Of a stretch of 64,000 nucleotides of DNA, positions 17,864 to 26,853 are shown one piece after another. Position 1 is the first letter of the stretch. Every line of letters begins with the position of its first letter. A program made the translations under genes and the position numbers. This DNA comes from G965197715 sp965247615 (GTDB taxonomy: Bacteria; Chloroflexota; Dehalococcoidia; Lucifugimonadales; UBA1127), in contig OZ252022.1 in the NCBI GenBank assembly GCA_965247615.1, positions 2,232,001 to 2,296,000 on the forward strand, in the 5' to 3' direction. The notes beneath the pieces were generated by a model. That model saw only the letters and a program-made list of their open reading frames with translations, was not told the origin of the DNA and made no database searches.

Positions 17864-18108
17864 TGCTGTATTGCGCGAGATCCGACGGGGCGGCACGTGG
17901 TGGCCGCCAGCGCGGCGGCTTGTGGGGGAGAGCAGGCGGCGCGGGCCCGCCGGCGCCGGTTTTGATTCGCGGGCATCGGCGTGTGCGGGGCCGCCCGAGG
18001 GACCGGGAGGCGGGGCTGGGACCCCGGGGGAGGAGACCTTTGCGTAGCTCCCCGTGGAGGGCCAGGTCGTGAAAGTGAGGCAACTCCTACCAACCTGCGG
18101 CCCCGCCC

Positions 18109-18137
18109 CTGGATTCCCGCTTTCGCGGGAATGACGG
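18109..18137. repeat. Palindromic intergenic repeat (GCGAAAGCGGGAATCC type)
   Basis: CTGGATTCCCGCTTTCGCGG then GAATGACGG. This widespread bacterial repeat also occurs at 26500-26528 and 45276-45298 in the opposite sense and, decayed, at 16491. The stretch 17864-18157 otherwise contains no gene I can support. Confidence 0.7.
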
Positions 18138-18157
18138 TTGTGCAAAGGTCCCGGGGA

Positions 18158-18184
18158 GCGAGACCCCGGCGCCCGGGGTCTCGC
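18158..18184 (-). terminator. Terminator hairpin after the amidohydrolase
   Basis: Perfect 12-bp arms GCGAGACCCCGG and CCGGGGTCTCGC around CGC, 22 bp past the stop codon of the minus-strand amidohydrolase. Confidence 0.6.
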
Positions 18185-18205
18185 TGCGGGAAGGGGCGGT
18201 GGGGG

Positions 18206-19270
18206 TTAGAGCTTGAAGAAGCGGGCGGCATTGCCGCCGAGGACGGCGGCGATGTCCTCGTCGCTGATGCCGGGGTAGTGGGCGAGCTCCTCGATCTCCT
18301 CCTCCGCCTTCACTGCGTCCACCTCATGGGGGTAGTCGGAGGCGTAGGCGAAGGGGGTGGAGCCGACGCGCTGGACGAGGTGGCCGAGAGTGCCCTCGCT
18401 GCCCTCGCAACCAACGAGGACGCGGCCGCTGCGGAGCCATTCGAGGGGGTCAACGTTCGAGTCGCGGGGGCGGTACTCGTCCTCGCGGGCGAGGCGGTCG
18501 AGGACGAAGGCGATCCAGCCTGCGCCGCCCTCCATGAAGGCAATGCGGACGTTGGGGAAGCGGTCCAGCGCGCCCTGGCGGATGTATGAGACGAAGTTGA
18601 TGATGAGGGGGAGGGGGTGGTGGAGGGCGTGGGAAGCGCCGTTTTCGATGAAGCCTTCCATGCCGAGGTTGAGGTTGGAGCCGCCGTGGAGGGCGAGGAC
18701 GCAGTCGAGGCGCTCGGCCTCCTCATAGACGGGCCAGTAGAGCTCGTGGCCGAGGTTGACGGGGAGGCCCCGCGTGGGGAGCATGGCGCCGGGCAGGCCG
18801 AGGTCCATGACGGCGCGGCGCAGCTCCTTGACGGCTTCCTGCACGTTCTGCATGGGGATGAGGGCCATGGGGTGGAGGTTGTCGCTGACGCGGCGGTACT
18901 GGTTGTAGACGTAGTCGTTGAAGGCGCGGCAGATGGCGACGGCGTAGTCGGGGTTCTGAATGATGCCCACGGAGAGGCCGGAGGTGGTGAACATGACGGC
19001 CTTCTGGATGTCGGCCTTTGCGAGGAACTCGACCCAGTCCTCACCGGAGCCGGTGCGGAACTCGCTGGCGTCGACGCGTTCGCGGCCGCTGGCGCCGGCG
19101 CGGCGGGCCTGCGGCATGTGCATGCCGTCGAGGCCGGGGAAGAGGGGGAGGGAGCTTCGCCTACCGGTGGTGGAGGACTTGAAGGGTTCCTCCATGAACT
19201 GAACGAGCTCGCTGGGGGCCTCGATGATGTGGCCGTCGCAGTCCACGACTGGGAAACTTCGTGTTGCCAT
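18206..19270 (-). CDS. Amidohydrolase family 2 protein (ACMSD-like)
   Basis: 354-aa TIM-barrel hydrolase/decarboxylase of the amidohydrolase-2 family. The N-terminal VVDCDGHI supplies a metal-ligand His; ALHGG (about 205) and the C-terminal YASDYPH (about 310) carry the usual second His and the catalytic Asp. Start ATG at 19270 has AGGAGG seven bases upstream; a longer frame upstream is low complexity. Family members decarboxylate or hydrolyse aromatic-derived acids. It is followed in the same direction by nothing and preceded by two CoA-transferase genes, consistent with a catabolic locus. Confidence 0.85.
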   Translation of the reverse strand: MATRSFPVVDCDGHIIEAPSELVQFMEEPFKSSTTGRRSSLPLFPGLDGMHMPQARRAGASGRERVDASEFRTGSGEDWVEFLAKADIQKAVMFTTSGLSVGIIQNPDYAVAICRAFNDYVYNQYRRVSDNLHPMALIPMQNVQEAVKELRRAVMDLGLPGAMLPTRGLPVNLGHELYWPVYEEAERLDCVLALHGGSNLNLGMEGFIENGASHALHHPLPLIINFVSYIRQGALDRFPNVRIAFMEGGAGWIAFVLDRLAREDEYRPRDSNVDPLEWLRSGRVLVGCEGSEGTLGHLVQRVGSTPFAYASDYPHEVDAVKAEEEIEELAHYPGISDEDIAAVLGGNAARFFKL

Positions 19271-19457
19271 TTGGTCGCCTCCTCTGGCGTTGCGTGGTTG
19301 GGACCGTTGGATTGCTGCCCGGCGTGGACGGAGGGGGCGCTGGGACTCGGCAGGGGATGAGGCGGAAGGGTCCGGGCCCAGGGCCTCGTGCGTCCGGAAT
19401 CGCAGGGTGGGCGCATTATAGCTGCGGGAGAGGCACGGCGCAAGGCCGGGGGCGGCG

Positions 19458-20792
19458 CTAGTCGGTAAGGGCGTCCACGTAGTCCATGCCGACGTGTCCT
19501 TCGGCCTCGAGGCGGCGGTAGTCCTGGTCGCTGTAGCCCAGGAGCTCTTTGTAGACGTACTCGTTGTGCTCGCCAAGGAGTGGGGGCGGTAGGCGGAGGG
19601 GGTTGCGCTCGCCGTTCACACGCCAGAGGGTGGCGGGGTAGTCGTAGGCGCCGGCCTCCGCGTGGGGCAAGTTCTGGAAGAAGCCGCGCGCGCGGAGGTG
19701 GGGGTCGGTGACGACGTCATGCTCGTTGGCGACATGGCCGGCGGGGACGCCGTGTTCCTGGAGGCGGAGCATGAGCGCGGTGGCGTCCTGCCCGCGGGTC
19801 CATGCGGCGATGTGGTCGTCGAGCTGGTCCTGATTGCGCCAGCGCGCGAGGGAGTCCGCGAAGTGCTCGTCGCGGCACCAGGGGGGGTCGCCCATGACAC
19901 GGCAGAGGGCTTGCCACTGCTGGTCGGTGGCGACGGCGATGGCGAGCCAGCGGTCTTCACCTCGGCAGGGGTAGCAGCCGTGGGGGGCCATCCAGCGGTG
20001 GCGGTTGCCCAGAGAGCCCTGGACCCGGCCGTTCATGGAGTAGTCCATGATGGAGTCTGAGACGAAGGGGATGAAGTTTTCGGCGGTGGCGAGCTCGATG
20101 AGCTGGCCCTGTCCTGTTCGGCGGCGGTGGCGGAGGGCGAGGACGACTGCGAAGGCGGCGGCGAGGCCGGCGGTGGCGTCGGCGGCGACGATATCGCCGC
20201 GCATGGAGGGGTCGGAGTCGGGGTAGCCGCGGACCCAAGTGTGGCCGACGGCGCCCTCCATGTGCATGCCGAGGGCGCGGTAGTTCTTGTAGGGCCCGTT
20301 GATGCCAAAGGCGGGCATGCGGAGCATGATGAGGCCGGGGTTCTCCCTGCGCAGGGCCTCATAATCGACGACGCCGAGGCGCTCGACGGTGCTGGGGACG
20401 TTGTTCTCCATGAAGACGTCCGAGATGCCGATGAGGCGGCGGTAGATGTCCAGGCCCTCCGGCTTGCGCAGGTCGACGGTCATGCTGAGCTTGTTGCGGC
20501 CGTTGCTGTGGAAGAGGGGGTGGCGGTTCCAGGGGCGGGGGCCGGGGTCGTAGTTGGGGTAGCCGTACCGCCAGCCCTTGAGGGCCGCCACGAGGTCCCT
20601 GGAGGGCCTGGGTTGGTAGCCCCTGGTCTGGGGCTGGAAGACGTTGACGTTTTCCAGCCGGATGACCTCCGCGCCCCAGTCGGCGAGTAGCATGGAACCG
20701 TAGGGGCCCGCGTAGATGATGCCGAGGTCCAGAATGCGGACGCCGGCGAGGGGGGGGCGGGGGGCGCCGCCGGGTGCGGGGGCGTCAGGCAT
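19458..20792 (-). CDS. CaiB/BaiF family III CoA transferase
   Basis: 444-aa protein starting MPDAPAPGG at the ATG at 20792. The N-terminal ILDLGIIYAGPYGSMLLADWGAEVIRLE pattern (starting about residue 20) is the conserved opening of family III CoA transferases, and the region GDIVAADATAGLAAA (about 198-212) is near the normal catalytic Asp. The C-terminal EHNEYVYKELLG is also typical. These enzymes move CoA between carboxylic acids. Neighbouring second copy upstream and amidohydrolase downstream suggest a joint acid-degradation locus; specific acyl group unknown. Confidence 0.9.
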   Translation of the reverse strand: MPDAPAPGGAPRPPLAGVRILDLGIIYAGPYGSMLLADWGAEVIRLENVNVFQPQTRGYQPRPSRDLVAALKGWRYGYPNYDPGPRPWNRHPLFHSNGRNKLSMTVDLRKPEGLDIYRRLIGISDVFMENNVPSTVERLGVVDYEALRRENPGLIMLRMPAFGINGPYKNYRALGMHMEGAVGHTWVRGYPDSDPSMRGDIVAADATAGLAAAFAVVLALRHRRRTGQGQLIELATAENFIPFVSDSIMDYSMNGRVQGSLGNRHRWMAPHGCYPCRGEDRWLAIAVATDQQWQALCRVMGDPPWCRDEHFADSLARWRNQDQLDDHIAAWTRGQDATALMLRLQEHGVPAGHVANEHDVVTDPHLRARGFFQNLPHAEAGAYDYPATLWRVNGERNPLRLPPPLLGEHNEYVYKELLGYSDQDYRRLEAEGHVGMDYVDALTD

Positions 20793-20851
20793 GGGGACGC
20801 GCTACTCCGTCGATAGGCTGAGCCTGGACCCGGGCGGGCCCGTCCGAGAAG

Positions 20852-20874
20852 GCCGCCGCTCTGTGGGCGGCGGC
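20852..20874 (-). terminator. GC hairpin between the two CoA-transferase genes
   Basis: GCCGCCGC and GCGGCGGC arms with a seven-base loop in the 200-bp gap between the two minus-strand genes; no U-tract. Confidence 0.4.
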
Positions 20875-20993
20875 GCTTCTTCGAGACGAGGCGGCTGTCA
20901 GGTCGGCTGGCGTGTGCCTATGATACCGCACTCCGTGCGGCTGCGGATTGGGGGGGCCGGGGGGGCAATCCTTCCGATGACTCGGCTTGGGCC

Positions 20994-22229
20994 CTAGATG
21001 ACGGCGGCGGCGGCGAGTCTGGTCAGCTGGGGGCGGGTGTAGCCGAGGAGGCCGCCGTAGACTTCGTCGTTGTGCTGGCCGAGGGTGGGGGCGGGACGTC
21101 GCACCTGCCAGGGCGTGGCCTCCATGACGAAGGGACGGCCGGGGTAGGTCAGGTTCCCGGCGACGGGGTGCTTGACCTGAGCCCAGACGCCCCGGGAGCG
21201 GAAGTGCTGGTCGTTCAGGACGTCTTCGGCGGTGTTGGTTGGGCCGGAGAGGATTCGCTCGGCCTGGGCCGCCTCCCAGACCTCCTTCTTGGTGCGCTCC
21301 ATGAGCCAGGGGAGCATGTATTCGTGGTTGAAGATTTGGGCGTTCTCCGCCTTGGACCACTGGTCTACGTGGGAGAAGCGGGGGTCCTCCAGGAGGTCGA
21401 GCCTGCCGATCATGCGCAGGGCGAGGGGGAAGCGGTTGCCCTCGCCGCGGAGGTTGATGTAGCCATCCTTGCAGGGCCAGGTGCCGGACGCGGCCATGAC
21501 GCCGATGGTCTCGCGGGGGAAGAGGTCGCCAGTGTGCTGGTGTGCGAGGAGGCGGGTGACGGTGCGGTCCTGGCTCCCGGACTGGGTCTCCATGACGGCG
21601 AGGTCGACGTGGGCGCCCTGACCGGAGTCCTCGGCGCCGTAGAGGGTGGTGACGGTGGCGAGGGCGGCGGCGAGGCCGGCCTGGCGAAGGGCAACGGTGC
21701 CTGCGTACTTCACGGGCTCGCGGTCGCTGATGCCGGTGCCGATCATGGTGCCGCCCATGGCGAAGGCGACGAGCTCCGTGGCCTCGAAGTCCCGGTAGGG
21801 TCCGTCCTCGCCGAAGCTGGAGATGGAGGTCATGACGAGACGGGGGTTGAGGTCCCTAAGGGTGTCATATGAGAGGCCGAGGGACGGCATGACGCGGGGG
21901 CGGAAGCTCTCCACGAGGACGTCCGCCCACTGGACGAGGCGGAGGGCGATCTCCTTGCCGGCCACGGACTTGAGGTCGAGGGTGACGCCGCGTTTGTTCA
22001 TGTTGAGGTAGAGGAAGACGCCGCTCTTGTCGGGATGAGGGTCGTCGCCGGCGAAGGGGCCGTAGGCGCGGGCGGGGTCACCGGTGCGGGGCCGCTCGAC
22101 CTTGACGACGTCAGCGCCGAAGTCGGCGAGGTAGCGGGTGCAGAAGGGGCCGGCAACGTGATGGGTGAGGTCGAGGACCTTCACTCCGTCGAGGGCGCTG
22201 GGGCTGTCCTGCGGCACGCTCTGCTCCAC
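20994..22229 (-). CDS. CaiB/BaiF family III CoA transferase (second copy)
   Basis: About 411 aa if started at the GTG at 22229; the frame stays open to 22457 but that extension is low complexity and not family-like. The core VKVLDLTHHVAGPFCTRYLA and GADVVKVERP opens the Rossmann-like domain; LNMNKRGVTLDLKS (about 80-95) is typical. There is no strong ribosome binding site at the chosen start, so the exact N-terminus is uncertain. Sequence is clearly diverged from its downstream neighbour, so the pair are not a recent duplication. Confidence 0.85.
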   Translation of the reverse strand: MEQSVPQDSPSALDGVKVLDLTHHVAGPFCTRYLADFGADVVKVERPRTGDPARAYGPFAGDDPHPDKSGVFLYLNMNKRGVTLDLKSVAGKEIALRLVQWADVLVESFRPRVMPSLGLSYDTLRDLNPRLVMTSISSFGEDGPYRDFEATELVAFAMGGTMIGTGISDREPVKYAGTVALRQAGLAAALATVTTLYGAEDSGQGAHVDLAVMETQSGSQDRTVTRLLAHQHTGDLFPRETIGVMAASGTWPCKDGYINLRGEGNRFPLALRMIGRLDLLEDPRFSHVDQWSKAENAQIFNHEYMLPWLMERTKKEVWEAAQAERILSGPTNTAEDVLNDQHFRSRGVWAQVKHPVAGNLTYPGRPFVMEATPWQVRRPAPTLGQHNDEVYGGLLGYTRPQLTRLAAAAVI

Positions 22230-22704
22230 GGGTGGACTTCCGGCTGGGGCGGCCACTCCGCCGCCTCGGGGATGCGGCACCGGCGCTCCGGTGTCGAGGG
22301 TGGGTTGGGAGACTGCCGGGCACGGGGCTCGCCCCCGATTATATACGGCCCGGCGGGCGTGTGCGCCGGCGGTGGTGGAGTTGTCGTACACTTGGGCGTG
22401 GGATGGGGTCTCCGCCCTGCCGCCGCTCATCTGGTTCGACAGGCGTAGAAGCATCACCCTTCTGGTCTGATCAGATCGCTCCAGCGCGCAGCATTGACCC
22501 CCACCCTCCGGTTGGTCTCAGTGCTGCACGCTGACGACGGGCGAGGGGAGGAAGCGCCCGGCTGTTTGACACTCGTCGCGCTGCTCAGCCAACCGCGCCC
22601 CGAATGAGCCGCCCACAGAGACTCGAATCACAAGAGTGGACTGTTACGCGCCTTTTTCTACCACGGAACCCAGGTCTACCACCCAGGAGTACCGAAGGGT
22701 TTCG

Positions 22705-23010
22705 TCACCATTGCCGAACAAGCACCAACGCCATGTAGTCCCCGGCGGAGGTGGTGTTCACTCTCACCCTGGGCAGGTAGGGGTACAGCTCCAGGTCGAG
22801 GCGGGGCGGCCGTCCCTCCAGCCGGCAGAGCACCAGGTGCTTCACGGCGTCGAAGCTCAGCGTCCCTAGACGGATGGCGTCCTCCACTGCGGATCGCACC
22901 TCTTCCAGCCTGAAGATCTTAAGCAGCCTCAGCACCTGGACAAACTCCCGCTTGCCCTTTGGTCCCATCCTGGACTCCAGGAGGCAGCGCAGCATGGCAA
23001 ACTCCCCGGG
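22705..23010 (-). pseudogene. IS21-family IstA, C-terminal fragment
   Basis: About 100 codons matching the C-terminus of the IstA copy at 41401-42903: LLESRMGPKGKREFVQVLRL, then HLVLCRLEGRPPRLDL and VNTTSAGDYMAL. The N-terminal part of the same gene reappears at 23741-23930, separated by an IS256-family fragment in the opposite orientation. The 240 bp upstream of it (22460-22704) show no gene. Confidence 0.8.
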
Positions 23011-23015
23011 ACGGA

Positions 23016-23730
23016 TCGTCAATGTGAGCGTCGTGGTGGCCATCGGGGTCAATCGTGAAGGGAAGGGGGAGGTGCTTGGCATCGACGTGGGGATGAGCGA
23101 GGACGGCGCGTTCTGGCTGGCGTTCCAGCGTTCGCTGGCGGCCAGGGGCCTGGGCGGGGTGGAACTGGTGACCTCCGATGCGCATCAGGGGCTCAAGGAC
23201 GCCATCGCTACGGTGTTCGCCGGCGCGTCCTGGCAGCGATGGCGCACCCACTTTATGACCAACTGCTCTCTAGGGTCTCCCGCCGCGCCCAGCCGAGGGT
23301 GGGGACCATCTACCAGCAGCCGTCGCCCCAGGAGGTCCACGCGCAGCACAGCCTCATGGTGGGCATGCTCGACGAGCGCCTCCCCCAGGCTGCCGAGCTG
23401 CTGGCCGATGGGGGCCCGGATATCCTGGCCTTCACCGCCTTCCCCGTGGCCCACTGGAGGCAGGTCTGGTCGAAAAACCCGTAGGAGCGCCTCAACAAGG
23501 AGATCAGACGCCGGACTGACGTGGTGGGCATCTTCCCCAACCGCCCTGCGGTCCGGCGGCTCATCGGGGCAGTCCTCACCGAGCAGCACGACGAGTGGCA
23601 GGTCGCCCACCGCTATCTGCCCGCTCTTGCCGTCCACGTCGGCGATCAGCACCGCATGAAGGCATCGATGATTCTGCCCGCAGGGGCAGCCTGATCAATC
23701 GGCGAGGATGACGCTCTTACACCACTTGAC
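23016..23730 (+). pseudogene. IS256-family transposase remnant inserted in IS21
   Basis: Carries the mutator-type transposase segments GVELVTSDAHQGLKDAI and GASWQRWRTHF (the central D and following helix of the DDE domain), then in a shifted frame GMLDERLPQAAELL, AFPVAHWRQVWS and, after a TAG at 23482, ERLNKEI and the C-terminus. Frameshift plus stop make it inactive; the N-terminal third is absent. Its right end, ending in CACTTGACGGG near 23731, also occurs beside the IS256 fragment at 60291, marking the true element end. Confidence 0.8.
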
Positions 23731-23740
23731 GGGAGGTGAC

Positions 23741-23930
23741 CCTTCGACCATCACCGCCCGGCGGACCCGCAGATACACGTCCACTTCGTACATCTATCCC
23801 GCCATCCATAGGTTCAGCTTCCAACCTATGGATGGCGGAGGACGGTCCAGTCTTCAACCGCCATAAGTCAGCGGCCAATTCGCCCACGTGGTCCAATTTA
23901 CCTCCGCATTTTGCAGTCGTTCACCTGAAA
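23741..23930 (-). pseudogene. IS21-family IstA, N-terminal fragment and element left end
   Basis: On the minus strand this encodes MYEVDVYLRVRRAVMVEG, identical to the N-terminus of the IstA at 42903, and continues into the same non-coding left end (CCATCCATAGG palindrome, CACGTGGTCCA). It is the other half of the IS21 copy split by the IS256 piece. Downstream to 24212 there is only a possible IS3 end (GTAATGGGACACGA, about 24174) and no gene. Confidence 0.75.
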
Positions 23931-24212
23931 CTCAAACCCCGATTGGATCTCAGTTTCAGAACGAACCCTGCCCCCAACCGGAAAGGGAAGAGGGCGATTG
24001 ATGTCAACACTACTTTTCAGTCTACACACTTGAATGGAGACATCCCCATAGGAAGAGAGGTGTCAAGACTTGCAAGAACCACGTCTCGAATACTGTCTCG
24101 GCACAGGGAATCCAGGGGGAGTGGTGCACTAGACGTTTGGCTGAGCGTGCCGGATGCCTAAGCGGCCATACCGTAATGGGACACGAGAGTCGCCGCCGTA
24201 TTGCCCCGCGGC

Positions 24213-26285
24213 CTAGCCGGAGCCGGCCGACGCGTCCTCGTCGGACACGTAGTCCCCCACCGTCGCGAGCTCCGCCGGGAGCGCCTCGCGCACCGCTTGC
24301 AGCGCGTCCTCGCCTGAGGCGACGGCGGCTGCAAGGGCGCCCGCGGCCAAAGCGGTGTCGGCCGCCTCCTGCGACACGCCCAGCTCCTGGGCCGCCTGCC
24401 GGGCCGCTTCGAGTGCTTGCATCGTAGCCTCGGTGGCGCTCCCGCCCGATTCCAATGTGCCCTGGACGACACCGTAGCCCGCGCCCCGGAGAGCCACCAA
24501 GAGCGGCACCTGCCGGCGGGTCAGCGTCCTGATGGTACCCAGCACTGCGCCCCTGGCCACGCGGCCCGCTTGGTTCGTCAGGTCATCGCCCACGTGCACG
24601 GCGCCGCGCGTGGCGTGGCGTGCCAGTTCCAACCCCTGCCCGGCAAAGTCGCCCATTTCGTTTATGGCGTCCTCCACCACCTCACCCACGGCCTGCGCCA
24701 CCTCGCGGACCAGCATGCGGCCCTTGCCGGCCGAGGTCACCGCTGCCTGCGTGGATGCCGCCAACTGGTACGCGGCCACGCCTAGGGCGACGTCCGCGCC
24801 GGGCAGCCACTTCAGGTAGCCGTAGGACAGCGACGTCAGATGGCCAAGCAACGGCATCGACGTGACGGCCCGGGCGGTCGGCACCGTGTGCGCCATGAGC
24901 TCGGCCAGCGCCACGTCGCGAGGCAGCTCGCCCTCCTCGCGTACCGCCACGAGCAGGTTCAGGGAGAGCAAGCTGAAGATGAACGCTATGACGAAGAGAA
25001 AGTCATAGCTGGTCAATTGCAACGCGGGGATCTCCACCGCGCCCGCCTGCGAGACCCACGTGAAGTCAAACCGCAACGTCTTGGTGGCGAAGAAGTCCGC
25101 CAGGTACCCGCCAATGATGGGCCCTATGCCCATGCTCACGTAGGCGGCGACGCCCGCAACTCCCAGAAATGCCGTCGCCTTGCCTTCCGGCGCCACCTTC
25201 AGCACCAGGGTGTTTAGCGTGAGCATGACGCCAGCCCGGGCAATGCCCACAAAGGCGTTCAAAACGACCAGGAGCGGCATCGTCAGGACATGCTTCTCCG
25301 TGTGCGCCACAAAGATCCACCCCAGGAAGATCAGGAGGAAGAGGGACGCCGACAGGGACATGACGGTCTTGCTGCCGACGCGGTCCGCCATGGGTCCCCA
25401 GACCCGGACGAAGAGCACGTGGGTAACGTTGCTCAGTACCACCATTCCGATGACGACGGGCAACTCCATCTCCAGCTCCGTCAGCATGTACACCACGAAG
25501 AACGGAATGGCGATGTTGGAGGCCACGCCCCACACCCATAGGAAGCGCAACAGTTGAGAGAAGTTCTTGTCCTTCAGCGGTTCCATGAGGATTCCGATGG
25601 GGGAGCGCCCCGAATTCGGCGTGGCAGGCATCAGCGGCTCCCTCGCCCTTGCGGCCATGAAGGGGCCGATCAGTCCAAGGGTCAGCGCGCCGACTATGAA
25701 GAGGAAGGAGTACGCGTAGGTTTCCTCTCCCGCCGGCGCACGGCCCTCCCACCAGCTGACCAGGAAGCTGCTGCCCAGCCCGAGCACAGCTATGGACGCG
25801 GTCGAAGCTGCCAGCCTTCGCCCGTAGTACCCGCCGAGGAGCTTTCGCGGGACCAAGTCGTGCATCCAGCTCATCCACGACGTTATCCACAGGGGCGCAA
25901 AGAGGCCGCGAATCGCAAGGAGCACTATCACGAAGGTGACGGCCAGGGGATTGGGCGTATCGATCAGGAACGGGACCGCTCCTATGGGGACCATAAGCAG
26001 GTGTGCAATGAGCCACGCAGGGATCCCAATCGCCTTGCGGACGCGAAAGCGCTCGATCAGTAGGATCGCCGGGAGCTGCACAACCAGAGACGCGAATGGC
26101 AGCCCGGAGACAATGCCCACCTGGAGGTTTGTCGCTCCCAGTGCAAGGGCATAGGCCGCCAGAAAACCCATAATGGAGACGGTCGCCAACGCCTCACTCG
26201 TGACGCCTTCCCAGACCATCAGGCGGAGGCTGGAGTGCACCTCACGATTCGAAAGCGTTGGACTCGGCCGAAGGAACCAGATCAT
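24213..26285 (-). CDS. MFS transporter with long Ala-rich C-terminal extension
   Basis: 690-aa protein starting at the ATG at 26285. About 450 residues form a 12-helix major facilitator domain; hydrophobic segments include FLAAYALALGATNLQVGIV, the conserved cytoplasmic loop 2-3 type RFRVRKAIG and ISMGIGPIIGGYLADF. The final 230 or so residues have no membrane helix; they are Ala-rich and strongly helical (LEAARQAAQELGVSQEAAD, SGEDALQAVREALP) and include several AVGEVVEDAINEMGDFAG-like amphipathic stretches. MFS proteins usually stop near 400-450 aa, so the extension is unusual. Substrate unknown. Confidence 0.8.
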   Translation of the reverse strand: MIWFLRPSPTLSNREVHSSLRLMVWEGVTSEALATVSIMGFLAAYALALGATNLQVGIVSGLPFASLVVQLPAILLIERFRVRKAIGIPAWLIAHLLMVPIGAVPFLIDTPNPLAVTFVIVLLAIRGLFAPLWITSWMSWMHDLVPRKLLGGYYGRRLAASTASIAVLGLGSSFLVSWWEGRAPAGEETYAYSFLFIVGALTLGLIGPFMAARAREPLMPATPNSGRSPIGILMEPLKDKNFSQLLRFLWVWGVASNIAIPFFVVYMLTELEMELPVVIGMVVLSNVTHVLFVRVWGPMADRVGSKTVMSLSASLFLLIFLGWIFVAHTEKHVLTMPLLVVLNAFVGIARAGVMLTLNTLVLKVAPEGKATAFLGVAGVAAYVSMGIGPIIGGYLADFFATKTLRFDFTWVSQAGAVEIPALQLTSYDFLFVIAFIFSLLSLNLLVAVREEGELPRDVALAELMAHTVPTARAVTSMPLLGHLTSLSYGYLKWLPGADVALGVAAYQLAASTQAAVTSAGKGRMLVREVAQAVGEVVEDAINEMGDFAGQGLELARHATRGAVHVGDDLTNQAGRVARGAVLGTIRTLTRRQVPLLVALRGAGYGVVQGTLESGGSATEATMQALEAARQAAQELGVSQEAADTALAAGALAAAVASGEDALQAVREALPAELATVGDYVSDEDASAGSG

Positions 26286-26398
26286 CGCGTGCGGCCCTGA
26301 AGCGAGTGTAGCAGTTAGGTTGATGCAGACCGACTGAATTCAATTGTACCGACAGCAAGCGGCAATTGGGAGTGGGGTGTAGCTGGAAGCTGCTCACT

Positions 26399-26853
26399 GA
26401 GCCTGTCTAAGAAGTCCCCGCCCATGACTTCCACGAAGAAGGTTGAGTCGATGTTCGACGATCACAGGGCCAACATGATATTGAATACGTCGCAAAGTAC
26501 CGTAACTCCCGCGAAAGCGGGAATCCAGAAGCGCGTGCATGCAGAGGCCGCGGTGCTGTGAGACGCCCTCCACCGCGTGCCATTTCCGCCGCGGTCACGG
26601 CATCGAGAGAATGCGCCCCAGTATGCCCCCCGGCCGGCGACACGGCACGAGCAGGTCTCGACTGCGGCACTTTCCGGCGCGCCCCACGACAGCGTCGATG
26701 CGGGCCATGAGGTCCGTGTCCATGGACGATCCCGCCTCCGCCGCGAAGGCCGAAGCAAGCGGTCAGGCGCCCCGCGGCACCCCGGGAGGCAACTTGGGGG
26801 CTGAGGGCTTTTGTGTACGTGCCCGACAGCCAGGCGACTCCAGATAGCGCGGT
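26399..26853 (+). repeat. 455-bp dispersed repeat, copy 1
   Basis: Collinear with the reverse complement of 44946-45400 at roughly 85-90 percent identity by eye. Starts GAGCCTGTCTAAGAAGTCC and ends CGACTCCAGATAGCGCGG. It contains the GCGAAAGCGGGAATCC palindrome near its first quarter and no open frame conserved in both copies, so it looks like a non-autonomous element. Its right boundary abuts the truncated dihaem-peroxidase reading frame. Confidence 0.8.
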
